Source of the DNA: DUOA01 sp012839095
Lineage (GTDB): Bacteria > Bacillota > Clostridia > Caldicoprobacterales > DTU083
Assembly: GCA_050951505.1 (NCBI GenBank)
Contig: JBMNJE010000013.1
Coordinates: 62,001 to 126,000 of the forward strand
DNA length: 64,000 bases
Direction of reading: 5' to 3'
Shown: positions 26,265 through 35,663 of the stretch, piece by piece
Layout of the letters: every line of letters begins with the position of its first letter
Numbering within the stretch: the stretch's first letter is position 1
The notes under the pieces: model-generated
Seen by the model: only the letters and a program-made list of their open reading frames with translations
Database searches by the model: none
What the model was told of the DNA's origin: nothing
Position numbers and translations under genes: made by a program

Positions 26265-27656
26265 TCATTCGCCTGAGGCGGCTTCGAACATAACTGCCCT
26301 GTAATTGTCCATATTGTTCAGGAAATCATCCGGGGTAACAGTCCCGTCTGCAAACCCCTGGAAATACTTGTAGATGTCGGGATCCCAGTACAGCATATCC
26401 TTCATGAGCATAACAGGAGGCAGTCCGTTGCTGCGTTCAACAGCCTCAAGGGTTGCGCCGGTGGGCTTCACTGTCTCCACATCCTTAAAGGAAGCCGAGA
26501 CAAGATCGCTTCTGGCGGCATAATAGGTATCCAAATTTTCTTTTCGTGCCAGGAAATTGAGCAATTCTTTGCATGCATCAATGTTGTCGCTGTTTTTGTT
26601 GATGAACTTCGAAATGCCTCCCCCGTTTGCCACAACAGCATCATTTCCTGCCAGCGGAATCGGGAACATGCCCCACTCGTCCGTGCTTCCCTGATCCTTA
26701 AGCTCGGCTGGATAGGCTGAGTAAGTTGCCATCATCACAGTTTCACGATTAATCAGGGCCGGGTAGCTGCCGAACCAGTCTTCTGCCTGACCGTCATTTG
26801 TATAGTATTTGGGCCTGCCGTTTTCTTTGGCACCCAAGAATTCATATAATTCAGTAAGTGCTTCCCTGGCTGTTTCAAGAGAAGCCAGCTTATTGTCCTT
26901 TGATTCATTCAGCCATTCCGCCAAATCCGGCTTTTCCCTGTATAATGCGGCAGTAATGCCATAAAACCAGGTTTGTGCATGCCACACTCCGTTAATCGGC
27001 TCATACAGAGGAATTTTCCCAAGCTCAAGTATCTTATCGCATAGTGCAACAAATTCCTCCCAGGTTGAAGGAACCGTTAAGCTGTTCTCCTCAAAGAAGG
27101 TCTTATTGTACAGAATGCCTTCATAGTCCACGCCCCAGGTGCTGAATCCGTAAAGTTTTCCATTATGGCTGTTAGCAGCCACTGCCCATTCCTCAAGCCG
27201 CGATACCCATTCCTCATCTGACAGGTCAAGTGCAACATCCGGAATGCCTGCTGAAACCATCGGGGATCCTGCCGAATACATAAAAATATCAACCGCATTG
27301 CTTCCTCCTGCCAAAGAGGTACCCAGCAGCGTATCATACCCATTGTCCGGGGTTACCAGAACCTTTACTTCAATTCCTGTTTCTTCCCTGAACTTATCCA
27401 AGAGTTCCCGGTCTACGTCTTTTATCCAGTTCTGTGAGGCCATAAGGGTTACTGAAATGCCTGCGAGATTTCCTTTGTCCTCATCTTTGTCGCTGTCTTG
27501 ATCCTGCGTCGGCGGGGGTTCAGACTGACCGCCGTTCTGATTCTGCCCGCCGTTGGAAGGACCGCCGGGCTGCTCCTGCGAACAGCCTGCCAGCAGGCCG
27601 GCAAGCAGGAAAACACATAATAGGAAAGAAAGCGCTCTTACGGGATTCTTTTTCAC
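26265..27656 (-). CDS. Extracellular sugar-binding lipoprotein (family 1 solute-binding protein)
   Basis: About 463 residues. The GTG at 27656 is eight bases from AAGGAGG and is preferred to ATG 27686, which has no site. The signal peptide ends in the lipobox LLAGC, so it is tethered to the outer face of the membrane. A Pro/Gly/Gln/Glu/Asp-rich linker (~20-50) precedes the periplasmic-binding fold ('LMASQNWIKDVDRELLDKFREE', 'MFPIPLAGNDAVVANGGGISKF'). It delivers a sugar or oligosaccharide to the two permeases encoded downstream. First gene of the operon; TATAAT lies upstream. Confidence 0.88.
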   Translation of the reverse strand: MKKNPVRALSFLLCVFLLAGLLAGCSQEQPGGPSNGGQNQNGGQSEPPPTQDQDSDKDEDKGNLAGISVTLMASQNWIKDVDRELLDKFREETGIEVKVLVTPDNGYDTLLGTSLAGGSNAVDIFMYSAGSPMVSAGIPDVALDLSDEEWVSRLEEWAVAANSHNGKLYGFSTWGVDYEGILYNKTFFEENSLTVPSTWEEFVALCDKILELGKIPLYEPINGVWHAQTWFYGITAALYREKPDLAEWLNESKDNKLASLETAREALTELYEFLGAKENGRPKYYTNDGQAEDWFGSYPALINRETVMMATYSAYPAELKDQGSTDEWGMFPIPLAGNDAVVANGGGISKFINKNSDNIDACKELLNFLARKENLDTYYAARSDLVSASFKDVETVKPTGATLEAVERSNGLPPVMLMKDMLYWDPDIYKYFQGFADGTVTPDDFLNNMDNYRAVMFEAASGE

Positions 27657-27710
27657 AAGTACAACCTCCTTAATGTTTGGAATCAATTCCTTTTTGGATT
27701 GGTATAATAA

Positions 27711-27716
27711 TTATAG
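27711..27716 (-). promoter_or_regulatory. Candidate -10 element of the sugar ABC/YesMN operon
   Basis: A perfect TATAAT on the minus strand lies about 55 bases upstream of the GTG start. No good -35 is present at the right distance, as expected for an activated promoter (YesN would be the natural activator). Confidence 0.4.
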
Positions 27717-27821
27717 GACGGTTGTCTGCTCTTATCTATGGAGCCTTTCAACTCTTCATGTGGACATTTTTTACCTGCAGGAACACTGCAAGGCTGTATG
27801 AGTTATAAACGGGTTTAAAAT

Positions 27822-27887
27822 AAGAAGGCAGGTGATTCCTCACCTGCCTTCTTGTTCCAGTCTGACCGCCTGGCACCTGCCAGGCGG
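27822..27887. terminator. Two tandem hairpins after the bactofilin gene
   Basis: The first hairpin is a perfect 14-base stem (27822-27835 with 27840-27853, loop TTCC), followed on the minus strand by ATTTT. The second, CCGCCTGGCA / TGCCAGGCGG (27866-27887), lies closer to the gene. Together they should end transcription of the deacetylase-bactofilin unit. Confidence 0.7.
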
Positions 27888-27938
27888 CCAGGCCGGTTAT
27901 TTATCAGCTATTATAAATATTCCATTATTCCAAGTCTG

Positions 27939-28608
27939 TCATGCCTGGTCTTTTTGTCTGTTAATACCTACACTTCCCTGCAGCACAGCACCGGTTTCAA
28001 TTGATATTGAAGAAGAGGTTATGTTTCCTATCACGCTTGCATTGCTGTACATCTTAACCGACTGCGATGCATTGATGTTTCCATCCACGGAACCAGACAC
28101 CTCTATATCACTTCCGCAAAGATCACCCTTTACTTTGCTGTCGGATTTTATCTGGAGTCTGTCAATAACTTCTATGTTTCCTTCGACCCTTGCATTGTTG
28201 ATTTCCGCTGAGTTGCATCTGATATCGCCGCAGACAACCCCTGATACCACAACTATATTTTTGCTGTCAATACCGCCCTCAACTTCTCCTTCCACAACAA
28301 GTTTTGAATCGGTGGTGATTGTTCCTACAATCCTGGTATCCTTTGTTATTATATTCGCGGCCTGTCCTGCTGCCTTGGTTTCAGCTGCCTCTGAATCCGC
28401 GGAGACAGGCTGCCTGGCTGCTTTATTTTTCTCCTGACTGTTTTTCTTCCGCATTCTGCGGAGCGGCGGCTTCTTCCGGCTCCTGAACGCTGACCTCAAT
28501 TGCCTGAGCCTTGGCTGTTTCCTGGGCTGAAACATCCTGTTTGCTTTCTTCCCTTGCTTTCTTGGGCATAAATATCTCTCTCAGAGCTTGTTTGAAGTTT
28601 TCAACCAT
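27939..28608 (-). pseudogene. Bactofilin (polymer-forming cytoskeletal protein), apparent frameshift
   Basis: ATG 28608 behind AGGAGG opens a frame ('MVENFKQALREIF', then an acidic linker) that stops at 28423. The bactofilin core continues in another frame: 'NIITKDTRIVGTITTDSKL', then repeated short beta turns ('VEGEVEGGI', 'VKGDLCGSDIEVSGSVDGNI') to the stop at 27939. Deleting one A from the A5 run at 28426-28430 gives one 222-residue protein with the usual layout of N-terminal tail plus beta-helix. In the overlap the first frame is acidic like a linker and the second is implausibly basic. Bactofilins polymerise without nucleotide and position cell-wall enzymes; here a deacetylase gene lies just upstream. 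Broken gene or sequence error. Confidence 0.7.
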
Positions 28609-28664
28609 TTTCATTCCTCCTGTTTTATATTATATTTATAGATACAATAATGACGGGCCTGTTT

Positions 28665-29690
28665 TTAGGTAGGATATGCAAAAACGATGGGCTCAACGGT
28701 GTTGTCCAGCTTTTCAAATGTATAGCCCTGTTCTTCAAAGAAGTCAATAATAGCCGACAATGCCTGAACTGTATGATGCTTGTTGCGATTGTCATGACAA
28801 AGGACAATGATGCTGTTTTGATCTGCAAACCCTGCTTTCACGCTTTCAAGCACCCTCTCCTTATTTGCGTATTTATCTGTATCCTGAGTGGAAATATTCC
28901 AGTCGTAGTAGAGAAATCCGCGGCGGAGCATCTCCGATATGATTTCCTGATATGTCCCTCTATTGTATGCATTGATACTGCCTCCGGGAAATCGGAATAT
29001 CTGCGGCCTTACCCCTGCTGCCTCATATATTTTGTTATAGCATGTGCTGAAATCATCGAGGAAGGCCTCCACAGAACTGTAGATTTCCTTGTATTCATGA
29101 GTGTGGCTGTGTATCCCGATAGTATGTCCTTCCTCAGCAATACGCTTTAATATATCCAAATTATTGTTTTGGGTAACTATAAAAAAGGTAGCTTTGATGT
29201 TCCGTTCCTTCAATATGTCAAGAACCTCATCTGTTCTTTCAGATGGACCGTCATCAAAGGTAAGATATACGGTTTTGGGCTTGTGTTCCTGTATTTCGGG
29301 CAATTCATTGTGCAGCTCGGGGTATAGGGATTGATACTTTATCCGAGACTGGACAAAATCCAATACCCACTCTTCTTCTATGGGATCTGCTTCCTCCTCC
29401 TGAACTGTAACATCATGCTGCTGCGGCTTCTCATCCGGTGCCTCAGCTTCTTTTTCAGGCGGTTCATTTGCAGTATCGGCATCTGGCAAGGATGGTTCCA
29501 GGTCTTTGTTTTCATCCTCTTGCCCCTCAGTCACTGCCTGGCTGAAGCCGCCGCTTTCCTCCGGTGTGCCCTGATGCTTGTTTACAACTAAATTTCCCAC
29601 CTGTACCAGCCCATAGACGGCAAGCAGGATCAAGGCAATAAGCACAGCATAAATTATATGCTTGTAGAACCTGACACTTCCTATATACAT
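28665..29690 (-). CDS. Membrane-anchored polysaccharide deacetylase (NodB/PgdA-like)
   Basis: About 341 residues from ATG 29690, which follows AGGGGGT; an ATG at 29744 lacks a site. One N-terminal membrane helix ('IIYAVLIALILLAVYGLV') anchors it outside the cell. A long acidic Pro/Glu linker (~50-130) reaches the carbohydrate esterase 4 domain. The CE4 motifs are present: TFDDGPS, HSHTHEY for the metal His pair, RFPGGS, and LCHD near the end. It should deacetylate peptidoglycan or another surface N-acetylated glycan. It lies 56 bases upstream of the bactofilin gene, so a scaffolded cell-wall role is plausible (inference). Confidence 0.85.
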   Translation of the reverse strand: MYIGSVRFYKHIIYAVLIALILLAVYGLVQVGNLVVNKHQGTPEESGGFSQAVTEGQEDENKDLEPSLPDADTANEPPEKEAEAPDEKPQQHDVTVQEEEADPIEEEWVLDFVQSRIKYQSLYPELHNELPEIQEHKPKTVYLTFDDGPSERTDEVLDILKERNIKATFFIVTQNNNLDILKRIAEEGHTIGIHSHTHEYKEIYSSVEAFLDDFSTCYNKIYEAAGVRPQIFRFPGGSINAYNRGTYQEIISEMLRRGFLYYDWNISTQDTDKYANKERVLESVKAGFADQNSIIVLCHDNRNKHHTVQALSAIIDFFEEQGYTFEKLDNTVEPIVFAYPT

Positions 29691-29795
29691 CAGAGCAAGA
29701 CCCCCTATTGTGCTGTTTTCTACCGTTTTCCTGAAAGCTGTCATTTTATATACAGGTGGAATCTGTCGTTATATAGCATTTTATAGCTTACAGAA

Positions 29796-29826
29796 TAAAA
29801 AAAAACCACCCGAAAGGGTGGGTTTA
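29796..29826 (-). terminator. Terminator of the LuxR-type regulator gene
   Basis: On the minus strand AAACCCACCC-TTTC-GGGTGGTTT is followed by a run of T. It lies about 90 bases past the regulator stop. Confidence 0.8.
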
Positions 29827-29913
29827 TGCAAATTTTTCAAGTATATGTTGAATATACCAATAAATTTCATAATAATGTGATTTAGTGTTATAAAATACCT
29901 CCTGTCTGCATAC

Positions 29914-32900
29914 TTATATAATGTTCAGTTCCTTTGCTTTTGCAATAACCTGTACTCTTCTATTTACCCCCAGTTTCTGATATATATTCTTTATATGACC
30001 TTTTACTGTATTTATGGTAATATTTAAGTTCTCTGCTATCTCATGGTTAGACATTCCTTCATCAATAAGCCTTAGCACTTCCATCTCACGCTCAGTGAGT
30101 GGATCAATATAATAAGAAGACAAGTCTTTCATTTGCCTGTCAGATCCCCTTACCAGATAAGAATGAATTTTTTCGACACAGGCTATCTGAGCGGAAAACA
30201 GCTTCAGTGAATCCAAATGTTCAGGAGCAAACACCCCCGGCATCCAACTGTTTTCAAAGTAGAGCACACCTATTGCTGTACCCTGAAACAACAAGGGCAC
30301 GGAAGCAATGGATTTCCCGTTGGACCTTGCTATGTAAGGATCAGAATTAAAAATTCCCGCATCTTCTCCGCAATTTACTATTACAGTTTCATTGGTTCGG
30401 GCCACATACCGAACTACCGCCCTGGGGAGTTCAAAGCATTGTTCCAATGGCAGATAATTTGTAACAGTTGCACCGGAATTTTTATCCTTTACAACCTTTA
30501 CAAACAATTCACCGTCTTTTTTAAGTAAAAGATATCCTCTGTCTGCACCTATATGCCTGGCTGCCATCTCCAGGAAGTAAGCAAGCATCCTGTTTATATC
30601 CGTTTCCTTTGAAATACTTTCAACAGCCTTATCAATAAAATATGAGGCATATGCTATTGGTTTGCTGCTTACCGGCAAGGCTGGATTCAGCATCTCTGCT
30701 AACAGCTTATCACTGCTTCTTTGTTGGGTGTCCGAATCCACCTCATCAACGAATTCGGAAAACTGTTCCTGCAATTGCCTTGCTTTTGCCTTAGCCCCCC
30801 ATCTGCTGTATAAGCGGTAAGAATCCCGGATATATACTCCCGCTATTCTGATCATACCGCAAGAAAGGTAAAACTTTGCCGCCAGTTCATATGCAAGGGC
30901 TTCGCATTGAATATATCCACTTTCCCGGGCAGATTCCGCTGACTTATTGTACATTAAAATTGCATCTGTATGCCTGCCCTGCAAACGGGCGGTTTCAGCC
31001 TGCACCATTAGATATTTATGCATGTAGTTCTCCCTGCAGGATTTGGCCCATTTCTCCATCTGTTTCTGATTCTTTTTCAGCCTTTTCCAGGCCTCTCTTT
31101 TTTCCCCGGCAGTCAGTTCCTCATAGACGGCTGTTATAGTCAGTGAATAATAGAAGTTATATTCGGCGCTTATCATAAAACCCATTATGGAATCGGTGAA
31201 AGGTTCTGCTTCACGGGCAGCTGACAAGGCCTCTGCATATCTGCCTGCCATATAGTTCAAATGCATTTTATGGAAATAACAGGTAGCCATGGAAGTCTTG
31301 TCACTCTTCACCATTCCAATAAGCTTTTCACTGTCATACTCTGATATGCCCTTAGTAAGCGATCCCGTATTAACGCCTTGCAAAATAGATATAACCTTAT
31401 CATATATAGCTGAATTAAGAGCAAGAGTGTCATGCTTCAGACCTTTTGCGATATTATTTGCTTCGTGAACCTCCGCTGCTATGTCTGTTAAGGGACTGCT
31501 TAAAAAATACATTGTCTCAAGTATAAGACTATGGGCATAGCCGGCAATGAGAACATCTCCTGCCTCCTTGCTGCAGGCAACAGCCTTTCTCAAGTATTCC
31601 AGAATGAAGGAAGCGTGCCTGGTCCAATGCACAGTAAAAGCACCTACTGCAAAGTAGATAATGCTTTTGGAGGCACTATGTCCGTATTTTTCCGCCATAT
31701 TTACGCATACATCGGCATATCTGCTGCCTGACTGATAATCGCCCAATATATTACCTGCAACAAAACTGTAACCGAAATATCCTACAGATGCCAAGTGTGA
31801 ATTGCCATGTCGGGCTGAATGATTGCCTGTCTTAACTATAATATAACTATACAGATCAAAATGGCTGGACATGGTAACCGAACACATACGGCTGAGAAGC
31901 TCAGCAATCATGATTTGCTCCGGAACACTCATATCAGGCAAGCCGGAGAGATCTTCAATTGTCTTGTTTCTCATATTCCATTTGTAAGCAAGCAGCTCCC
32001 TGGCATAATCCAGCTTCGTGGGATGGAGGGGAATTCTGATTCCCAGCCTGCCAAGTGCAATAATGCCGGTGTTGACAGCGTCATCATATCTTCCCATTTT
32101 GGCATAGATAACTACTTTCAGGCTGTATACCCCTGCCCGCTCCACTTCATTGCCCGCCTTTTGAAGGACAATGTCAAACAGCTCTTCAGCTTCTTCTGCA
32201 TTACCGGCCAGGTATTCTGCCTGGGCAAGCTCAAGAAATAAATCATAGCTGAGTTTATATGCCTCCTGCCATGAATTGCAGGTAAGCAGTATTTTCCCAA
32301 ATCGGAAATACTTAAGTGCTGAAGTATATGCTGCTGAGGCTTTGGCTTTTCTTCCAGCCAGCAGATTATACCGGGCCAGCTGTATTCTTTCTTCAGGATC
32401 TTCCACGAGTTCCAGGCTGCGGTTAAAGTGATCCATTATAGTCAGTATTCCGTCATTCAAATTGCTGCACTTCTGCAGCAGCAACCTGCCTATGGACAAG
32501 TGATACTCCTTTTTTTCATTCTCATCCATGAGAGAATATACCGCCTGCTGTACCTTGTCATGCAGAAATCTGTATGTGAAATGCTCCATGGGATAACCGA
32601 CCGGGAGCTGCTCGTCACTTTGATCCCTTGTCGGCAGCACAAGCCCTTCATGAACCGATGTGATCAGGCTGGATGCTGTCTCTTCCAAAGTTTTTCCCAT
32701 TACAATGGAAAGTGTCCGCAAATCAAAGCTGTTTCCCAAGCAGGATGCAATTTTCATAACATGGCAGGTTTCCTCTGGAACATCCTGCAATTTTTTCATA
32801 AAAAGTTCAAGTACATCATGACTCAGATTGAGATTCCGGATGGCTTCGGTATCCCATTTCCAGGAGCCCATCTGTATATCATAATAGAGATGCTTTTTAT

Positions 32901-34614
32901 CATAAATAAGCTTAAGCAGCTGCCTTAAGAAAAAGGGGTTTCCCCCTGACTGGCGGTAGAGCAGCTTCGACAAAAAAGCCACATTCCCCGGCGCAGCATG
33001 CAGGGTGTCGGCAGTCAGTGTCAAGGTCTGCCTCCAGTTCAAAGGCGGGAGGTGTATGTGTGTCTTGCCCGATTGGTCATCATCAACATTCTTAAGCAGC
33101 TGAGATAGAGGATGATTTTCATTCACTTCATTATTCCGATAGGCTGCTATCAGGAGGAGAGAAGAAAGACCTGCCTCACTGATTATGCAGTTGATCAGTT
33201 TTATGGAGGCAGCATCTGCCCACTGCAGATCATCCAGAAACATCACCAGTGGCTGTCCCTTGCGGGCAAAGATTTTGATAAACTCACAGAATACTGTCAG
33301 AAACCGTTTTTCGGCTTCACTTGGAGACAGCTCATCTGAAGATGGCTGCTTTCCTATAATATATTCCAGTTCAGGTATGATATCGGTTATAACCGAACAA
33401 TTTTTTTTAAGCAGACCGGTAACTTTTTTTCTCCATTGAATAAGCTCGTTCTCGCTCTCTGTCAGCAGCTGCATTATTAAAGCCCTGAAAGCGTCAATAA
33501 GGGGAGCATATGGTATGTTTTTCTTAAGCTGATCAGTCTTTCCGTAGATGAAATAGCTCTTTCCCAGCACCAAAGGTTTTAATGTCTGATTTACCAGCTC
33601 TGTTTTCCCTGTGCCCGGATGACCGCTGACAAAGACTAATTTCGATGAGCCTTTACATACCTCGTAAAAGATGGATTTCAGCTGTTCCTTCTCTGCGCCT
33701 CTTCCGTAAAGCTTGTCAGGCAGCCGGAAACTTGAAAGCAGATCCTTCTGTCCTATGGTGAAGGTATCAATCCTCCCGGTTTCGATCAGCTGCCTTCTGC
33801 ATTTTCTTATATCCCATACCAGACCAAATGCGTTCTGGTATCTTTCCTCAATATTCTTTGCCAGCAGCTTGGTGACAATGCCGGCTATGACTGGGGAAAT
33901 TTCAGGATTGATTTTATCCGGAGGAGGCGGTCTGTCAATTATATGCGCACTTATCCATTCAGCTTCAGTTGAGGCCTCTACAGGCAGCCTTCCTGTCAGA
34001 ATCTCGTAAAATATTACACCAAGGGAATAAAGATCACTGCGCTGATCAATCCCTATATTCAACCGGCCTGTCTGTTCCGGTGATATGTAGCCGGGTACCC
34101 ATTCAGAATTCAGGGAAGATATGGCCGGGCTGTTCTTTTCCGAAGATATAAATGCGGCATTGCCAAAACCTGTGATGTATACCGTTCCCGTATCCGGATG
34201 TATCAGGATATTCTCAGGATGCAGATTCCTGTGTACCACGCCCCTCTCATGTATCCGGCCTACAATGTTTGCAATCTGCAGGGCAAGATCAGTAAAGAGC
34301 CATGGGCCTGCCGTATGACTGCCAATGTATTCCTTCAGGGGGACGGCTCCGGTGTCGGGGTAAATCAAAGCAAAATACGAATCCGTCTGCTCTATCTCAA
34401 GGGGCTTTATTATCCCATCCGAATCGAGGATCCTGGTTATTTCAAATTCATTCAGGAGTTTTGAAACTTCAGTCAGATTGGATGCTTCCTTCTTAACCAT
34501 TCTGATGATGACCTTCGTCTGGTTTTCTTTCTCAATTCCCCTGTAGATTTTTGTATTGCTGTCTTTATGAACCTCTTCCAGTACTGTATAATTCAATAAC
34601 TCAGACATTGGCAA
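29914..34614 (-). CDS. Pseudokinase-AAA ATPase-GAF-LuxR giant transcriptional regulator
   Basis: 1566 residues, cytosolic. Residues ~8-275 are a Ser/Thr kinase fold with HRN (128) for HRD, GFG (149) for DFG, Arg38 in the lysine position and no glycine loop, so phosphotransfer is unlikely. Next is an AAA-16/MalT-like ATPase with Walker A GHPGTGKT (~330) and Walker B 'MFLDDLQWAD'. A long helical TPR-like region (~700-1290), a GAF domain (~1330-1490) and a LuxR helix-turn-helix ('TEREMEVLRLIDEGMSNHEIAENL') complete it. A TTG at 34614 follows GGGGGA; ATG 34608 is the alternative. It lies downstream of the xyloside operon but has its own promoter. Likely a signal-integrating activator of sugar genes; ligand unknown. 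Confidence 0.85.
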   Translation of the reverse strand: MPMSELLNYTVLEEVHKDSNTKIYRGIEKENQTKVIIRMVKKEASNLTEVSKLLNEFEITRILDSDGIIKPLEIEQTDSYFALIYPDTGAVPLKEYIGSHTAGPWLFTDLALQIANIVGRIHERGVVHRNLHPENILIHPDTGTVYITGFGNAAFISSEKNSPAISSLNSEWVPGYISPEQTGRLNIGIDQRSDLYSLGVIFYEILTGRLPVEASTEAEWISAHIIDRPPPPDKINPEISPVIAGIVTKLLAKNIEERYQNAFGLVWDIRKCRRQLIETGRIDTFTIGQKDLLSSFRLPDKLYGRGAEKEQLKSIFYEVCKGSSKLVFVSGHPGTGKTELVNQTLKPLVLGKSYFIYGKTDQLKKNIPYAPLIDAFRALIMQLLTESENELIQWRKKVTGLLKKNCSVITDIIPELEYIIGKQPSSDELSPSEAEKRFLTVFCEFIKIFARKGQPLVMFLDDLQWADAASIKLINCIISEAGLSSLLLIAAYRNNEVNENHPLSQLLKNVDDDQSGKTHIHLPPLNWRQTLTLTADTLHAAPGNVAFLSKLLYRQSGGNPFFLRQLLKLIYDKKHLYYDIQMGSWKWDTEAIRNLNLSHDVLELFMKKLQDVPEETCHVMKIASCLGNSFDLRTLSIVMGKTLEETASSLITSVHEGLVLPTRDQSDEQLPVGYPMEHFTYRFLHDKVQQAVYSLMDENEKKEYHLSIGRLLLQKCSNLNDGILTIMDHFNRSLELVEDPEERIQLARYNLLAGRKAKASAAYTSALKYFRFGKILLTCNSWQEAYKLSYDLFLELAQAEYLAGNAEEAEELFDIVLQKAGNEVERAGVYSLKVVIYAKMGRYDDAVNTGIIALGRLGIRIPLHPTKLDYARELLAYKWNMRNKTIEDLSGLPDMSVPEQIMIAELLSRMCSVTMSSHFDLYSYIIVKTGNHSARHGNSHLASVGYFGYSFVAGNILGDYQSGSRYADVCVNMAEKYGHSASKSIIYFAVGAFTVHWTRHASFILEYLRKAVACSKEAGDVLIAGYAHSLILETMYFLSSPLTDIAAEVHEANNIAKGLKHDTLALNSAIYDKVISILQGVNTGSLTKGISEYDSEKLIGMVKSDKTSMATCYFHKMHLNYMAGRYAEALSAAREAEPFTDSIMGFMISAEYNFYYSLTITAVYEELTAGEKREAWKRLKKNQKQMEKWAKSCRENYMHKYLMVQAETARLQGRHTDAILMYNKSAESARESGYIQCEALAYELAAKFYLSCGMIRIAGVYIRDSYRLYSRWGAKAKARQLQEQFSEFVDEVDSDTQQRSSDKLLAEMLNPALPVSSKPIAYASYFIDKAVESISKETDINRMLAYFLEMAARHIGADRGYLLLKKDGELFVKVVKDKNSGATVTNYLPLEQCFELPRAVVRYVARTNETVIVNCGEDAGIFNSDPYIARSNGKSIASVPLLFQGTAIGVLYFENSWMPGVFAPEHLDSLKLFSAQIACVEKIHSYLVRGSDRQMKDLSSYYIDPLTEREMEVLRLIDEGMSNHEIAENLNITINTVKGHIKNIYQKLGVNRRVQVIAKAKELNII

Positions 34615-34695
34615 TTATGTCCCCCGCTTATTCTCATAGTAATAATACAGCAATAATTGGTAAAATAAATGGAAAGATTTTCATGTTATGCATTA

Positions 34696-34724
34696 AGTTT
34701 ATCAAGCCCAAAAATGTTTGTCAA
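34696..34724 (-). promoter_or_regulatory. Sigma-A promoter of the giant LuxR regulator
   Basis: TTGACA (34724-34719) and TAAACT (34701-34696) with a 17-base spacer and a TG before the -10. It starts about 75 bases upstream of the gene. No terminator separates it from the permease gene, so read-through is also possible. Confidence 0.7.
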
Positions 34725-34746
34725 CCAGCGGGGGAACCAATGTATA

Positions 34747-35640
34747 CTAAGCCTTAATAGCACCAATCATAATGCCTTTTACAAAGTACTTCTGCAGGAA
34801 GGGGAAGAAGCACATTACCGGAACCATTGTTACCATAATGGTAGCGCACTGAATGCCTTCTGTAAATCTGGGCACACGAGGCCCTGCAATAGACAGCGAG
34901 CCAACTATAGTGGCATCCATAACAATATTGCGGAGTACCAGCTGCAAGGGTATTAGGTCCTTTCTTCTCAGGAAAATCATGGCATTAAACCACTCATTCC
35001 ATCTGTCCACGGCGAAGAACAGCAGAACCGTAGCAAGGATCGGCTTTGACAAGGGCAGAATTATTCTGAAAAGAATACGCCATTCACCGGCACCGTCAAT
35101 TTTTGCGGATTCTACCAGAGAATCAGGCAGTGAAATCATATATGTGCGCATTATTATAAAGTAGAAGGTATTGACACCATATGCAAATATTACAGACCAG
35201 AGGGTATCAATAAGCCCCAGCTGCATCATAAGAAGGTATACTGGAACAATACCGCCATTGAACAGCATGGTCAGCAATATCAGATAGAAAATCACCTTAG
35301 CCCCGGGATAATTGGTTTTGGTCATTCCATAAGCCAGGCTGGTTGTCAGGAATATATTAACCGGTACACCTATCAAAAGAATTAAGGATGTTGTCTTATA
35401 GCCAATAGCAATACGCGGATCCTGAAACAGCCTGTAGTAATTGTCAATAGTAGGTTCTTTTGTAGGGAACAGCATTAATTTACTTGCCGCCGCTTCCCTC
35501 TGCGTAGCGAAGGATGTCCCTATAACGCTGATGAAAGGAACAATAATAACTATTGCATGGATGATTAAGAAGATCAGTATAACTACATCCATTAATTCAA
35601 ATCTGTTACGTATATATTTATGTTTACTCTTTGCAGACAT
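34747..35640 (-). CDS. CUT1 carbohydrate ABC transporter permease (LplC/YtcP-like)
   Basis: About 297 residues, six membrane helices. The start ATG 35640 is nine bases from AAGGAG; the frame is open slightly further to a TTG at 35649. EAA-type loop 'ESAKIDGAGEWRILFRIILP' and the C-terminal 'FVKGIMIGAIKA' are characteristic of the LplC/YtcP group. It is 23 bases downstream of its LplB-like partner. It would import xylo-oligosaccharides or a related sugar given the glycosidases upstream, but the matching binding protein is broken. Confidence 0.9.
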   Translation of the reverse strand: MSAKSKHKYIRNRFELMDVVILIFLIIHAIVIIVPFISVIGTSFATQREAAASKLMLFPTKEPTIDNYYRLFQDPRIAIGYKTTSLILLIGVPVNIFLTTSLAYGMTKTNYPGAKVIFYLILLTMLFNGGIVPVYLLMMQLGLIDTLWSVIFAYGVNTFYFIIMRTYMISLPDSLVESAKIDGAGEWRILFRIILPLSKPILATVLLFFAVDRWNEWFNAMIFLRRKDLIPLQLVLRNIVMDATIVGSLSIAGPRVPRFTEGIQCATIMVTMVPVMCFFPFLQKYFVKGIMIGAIKA

Positions 35641-35663
35641 AGCTCTCAACTCCTTATTTTATA

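Noticed and set aside
34621..34734. Inverted repeat CCCCCGCT / AGCGGGGG flanking the LuxR promoter
   Set aside because: Eight-base arms about 100 bases apart can arise by chance and one arm is part of the ribosome binding region.
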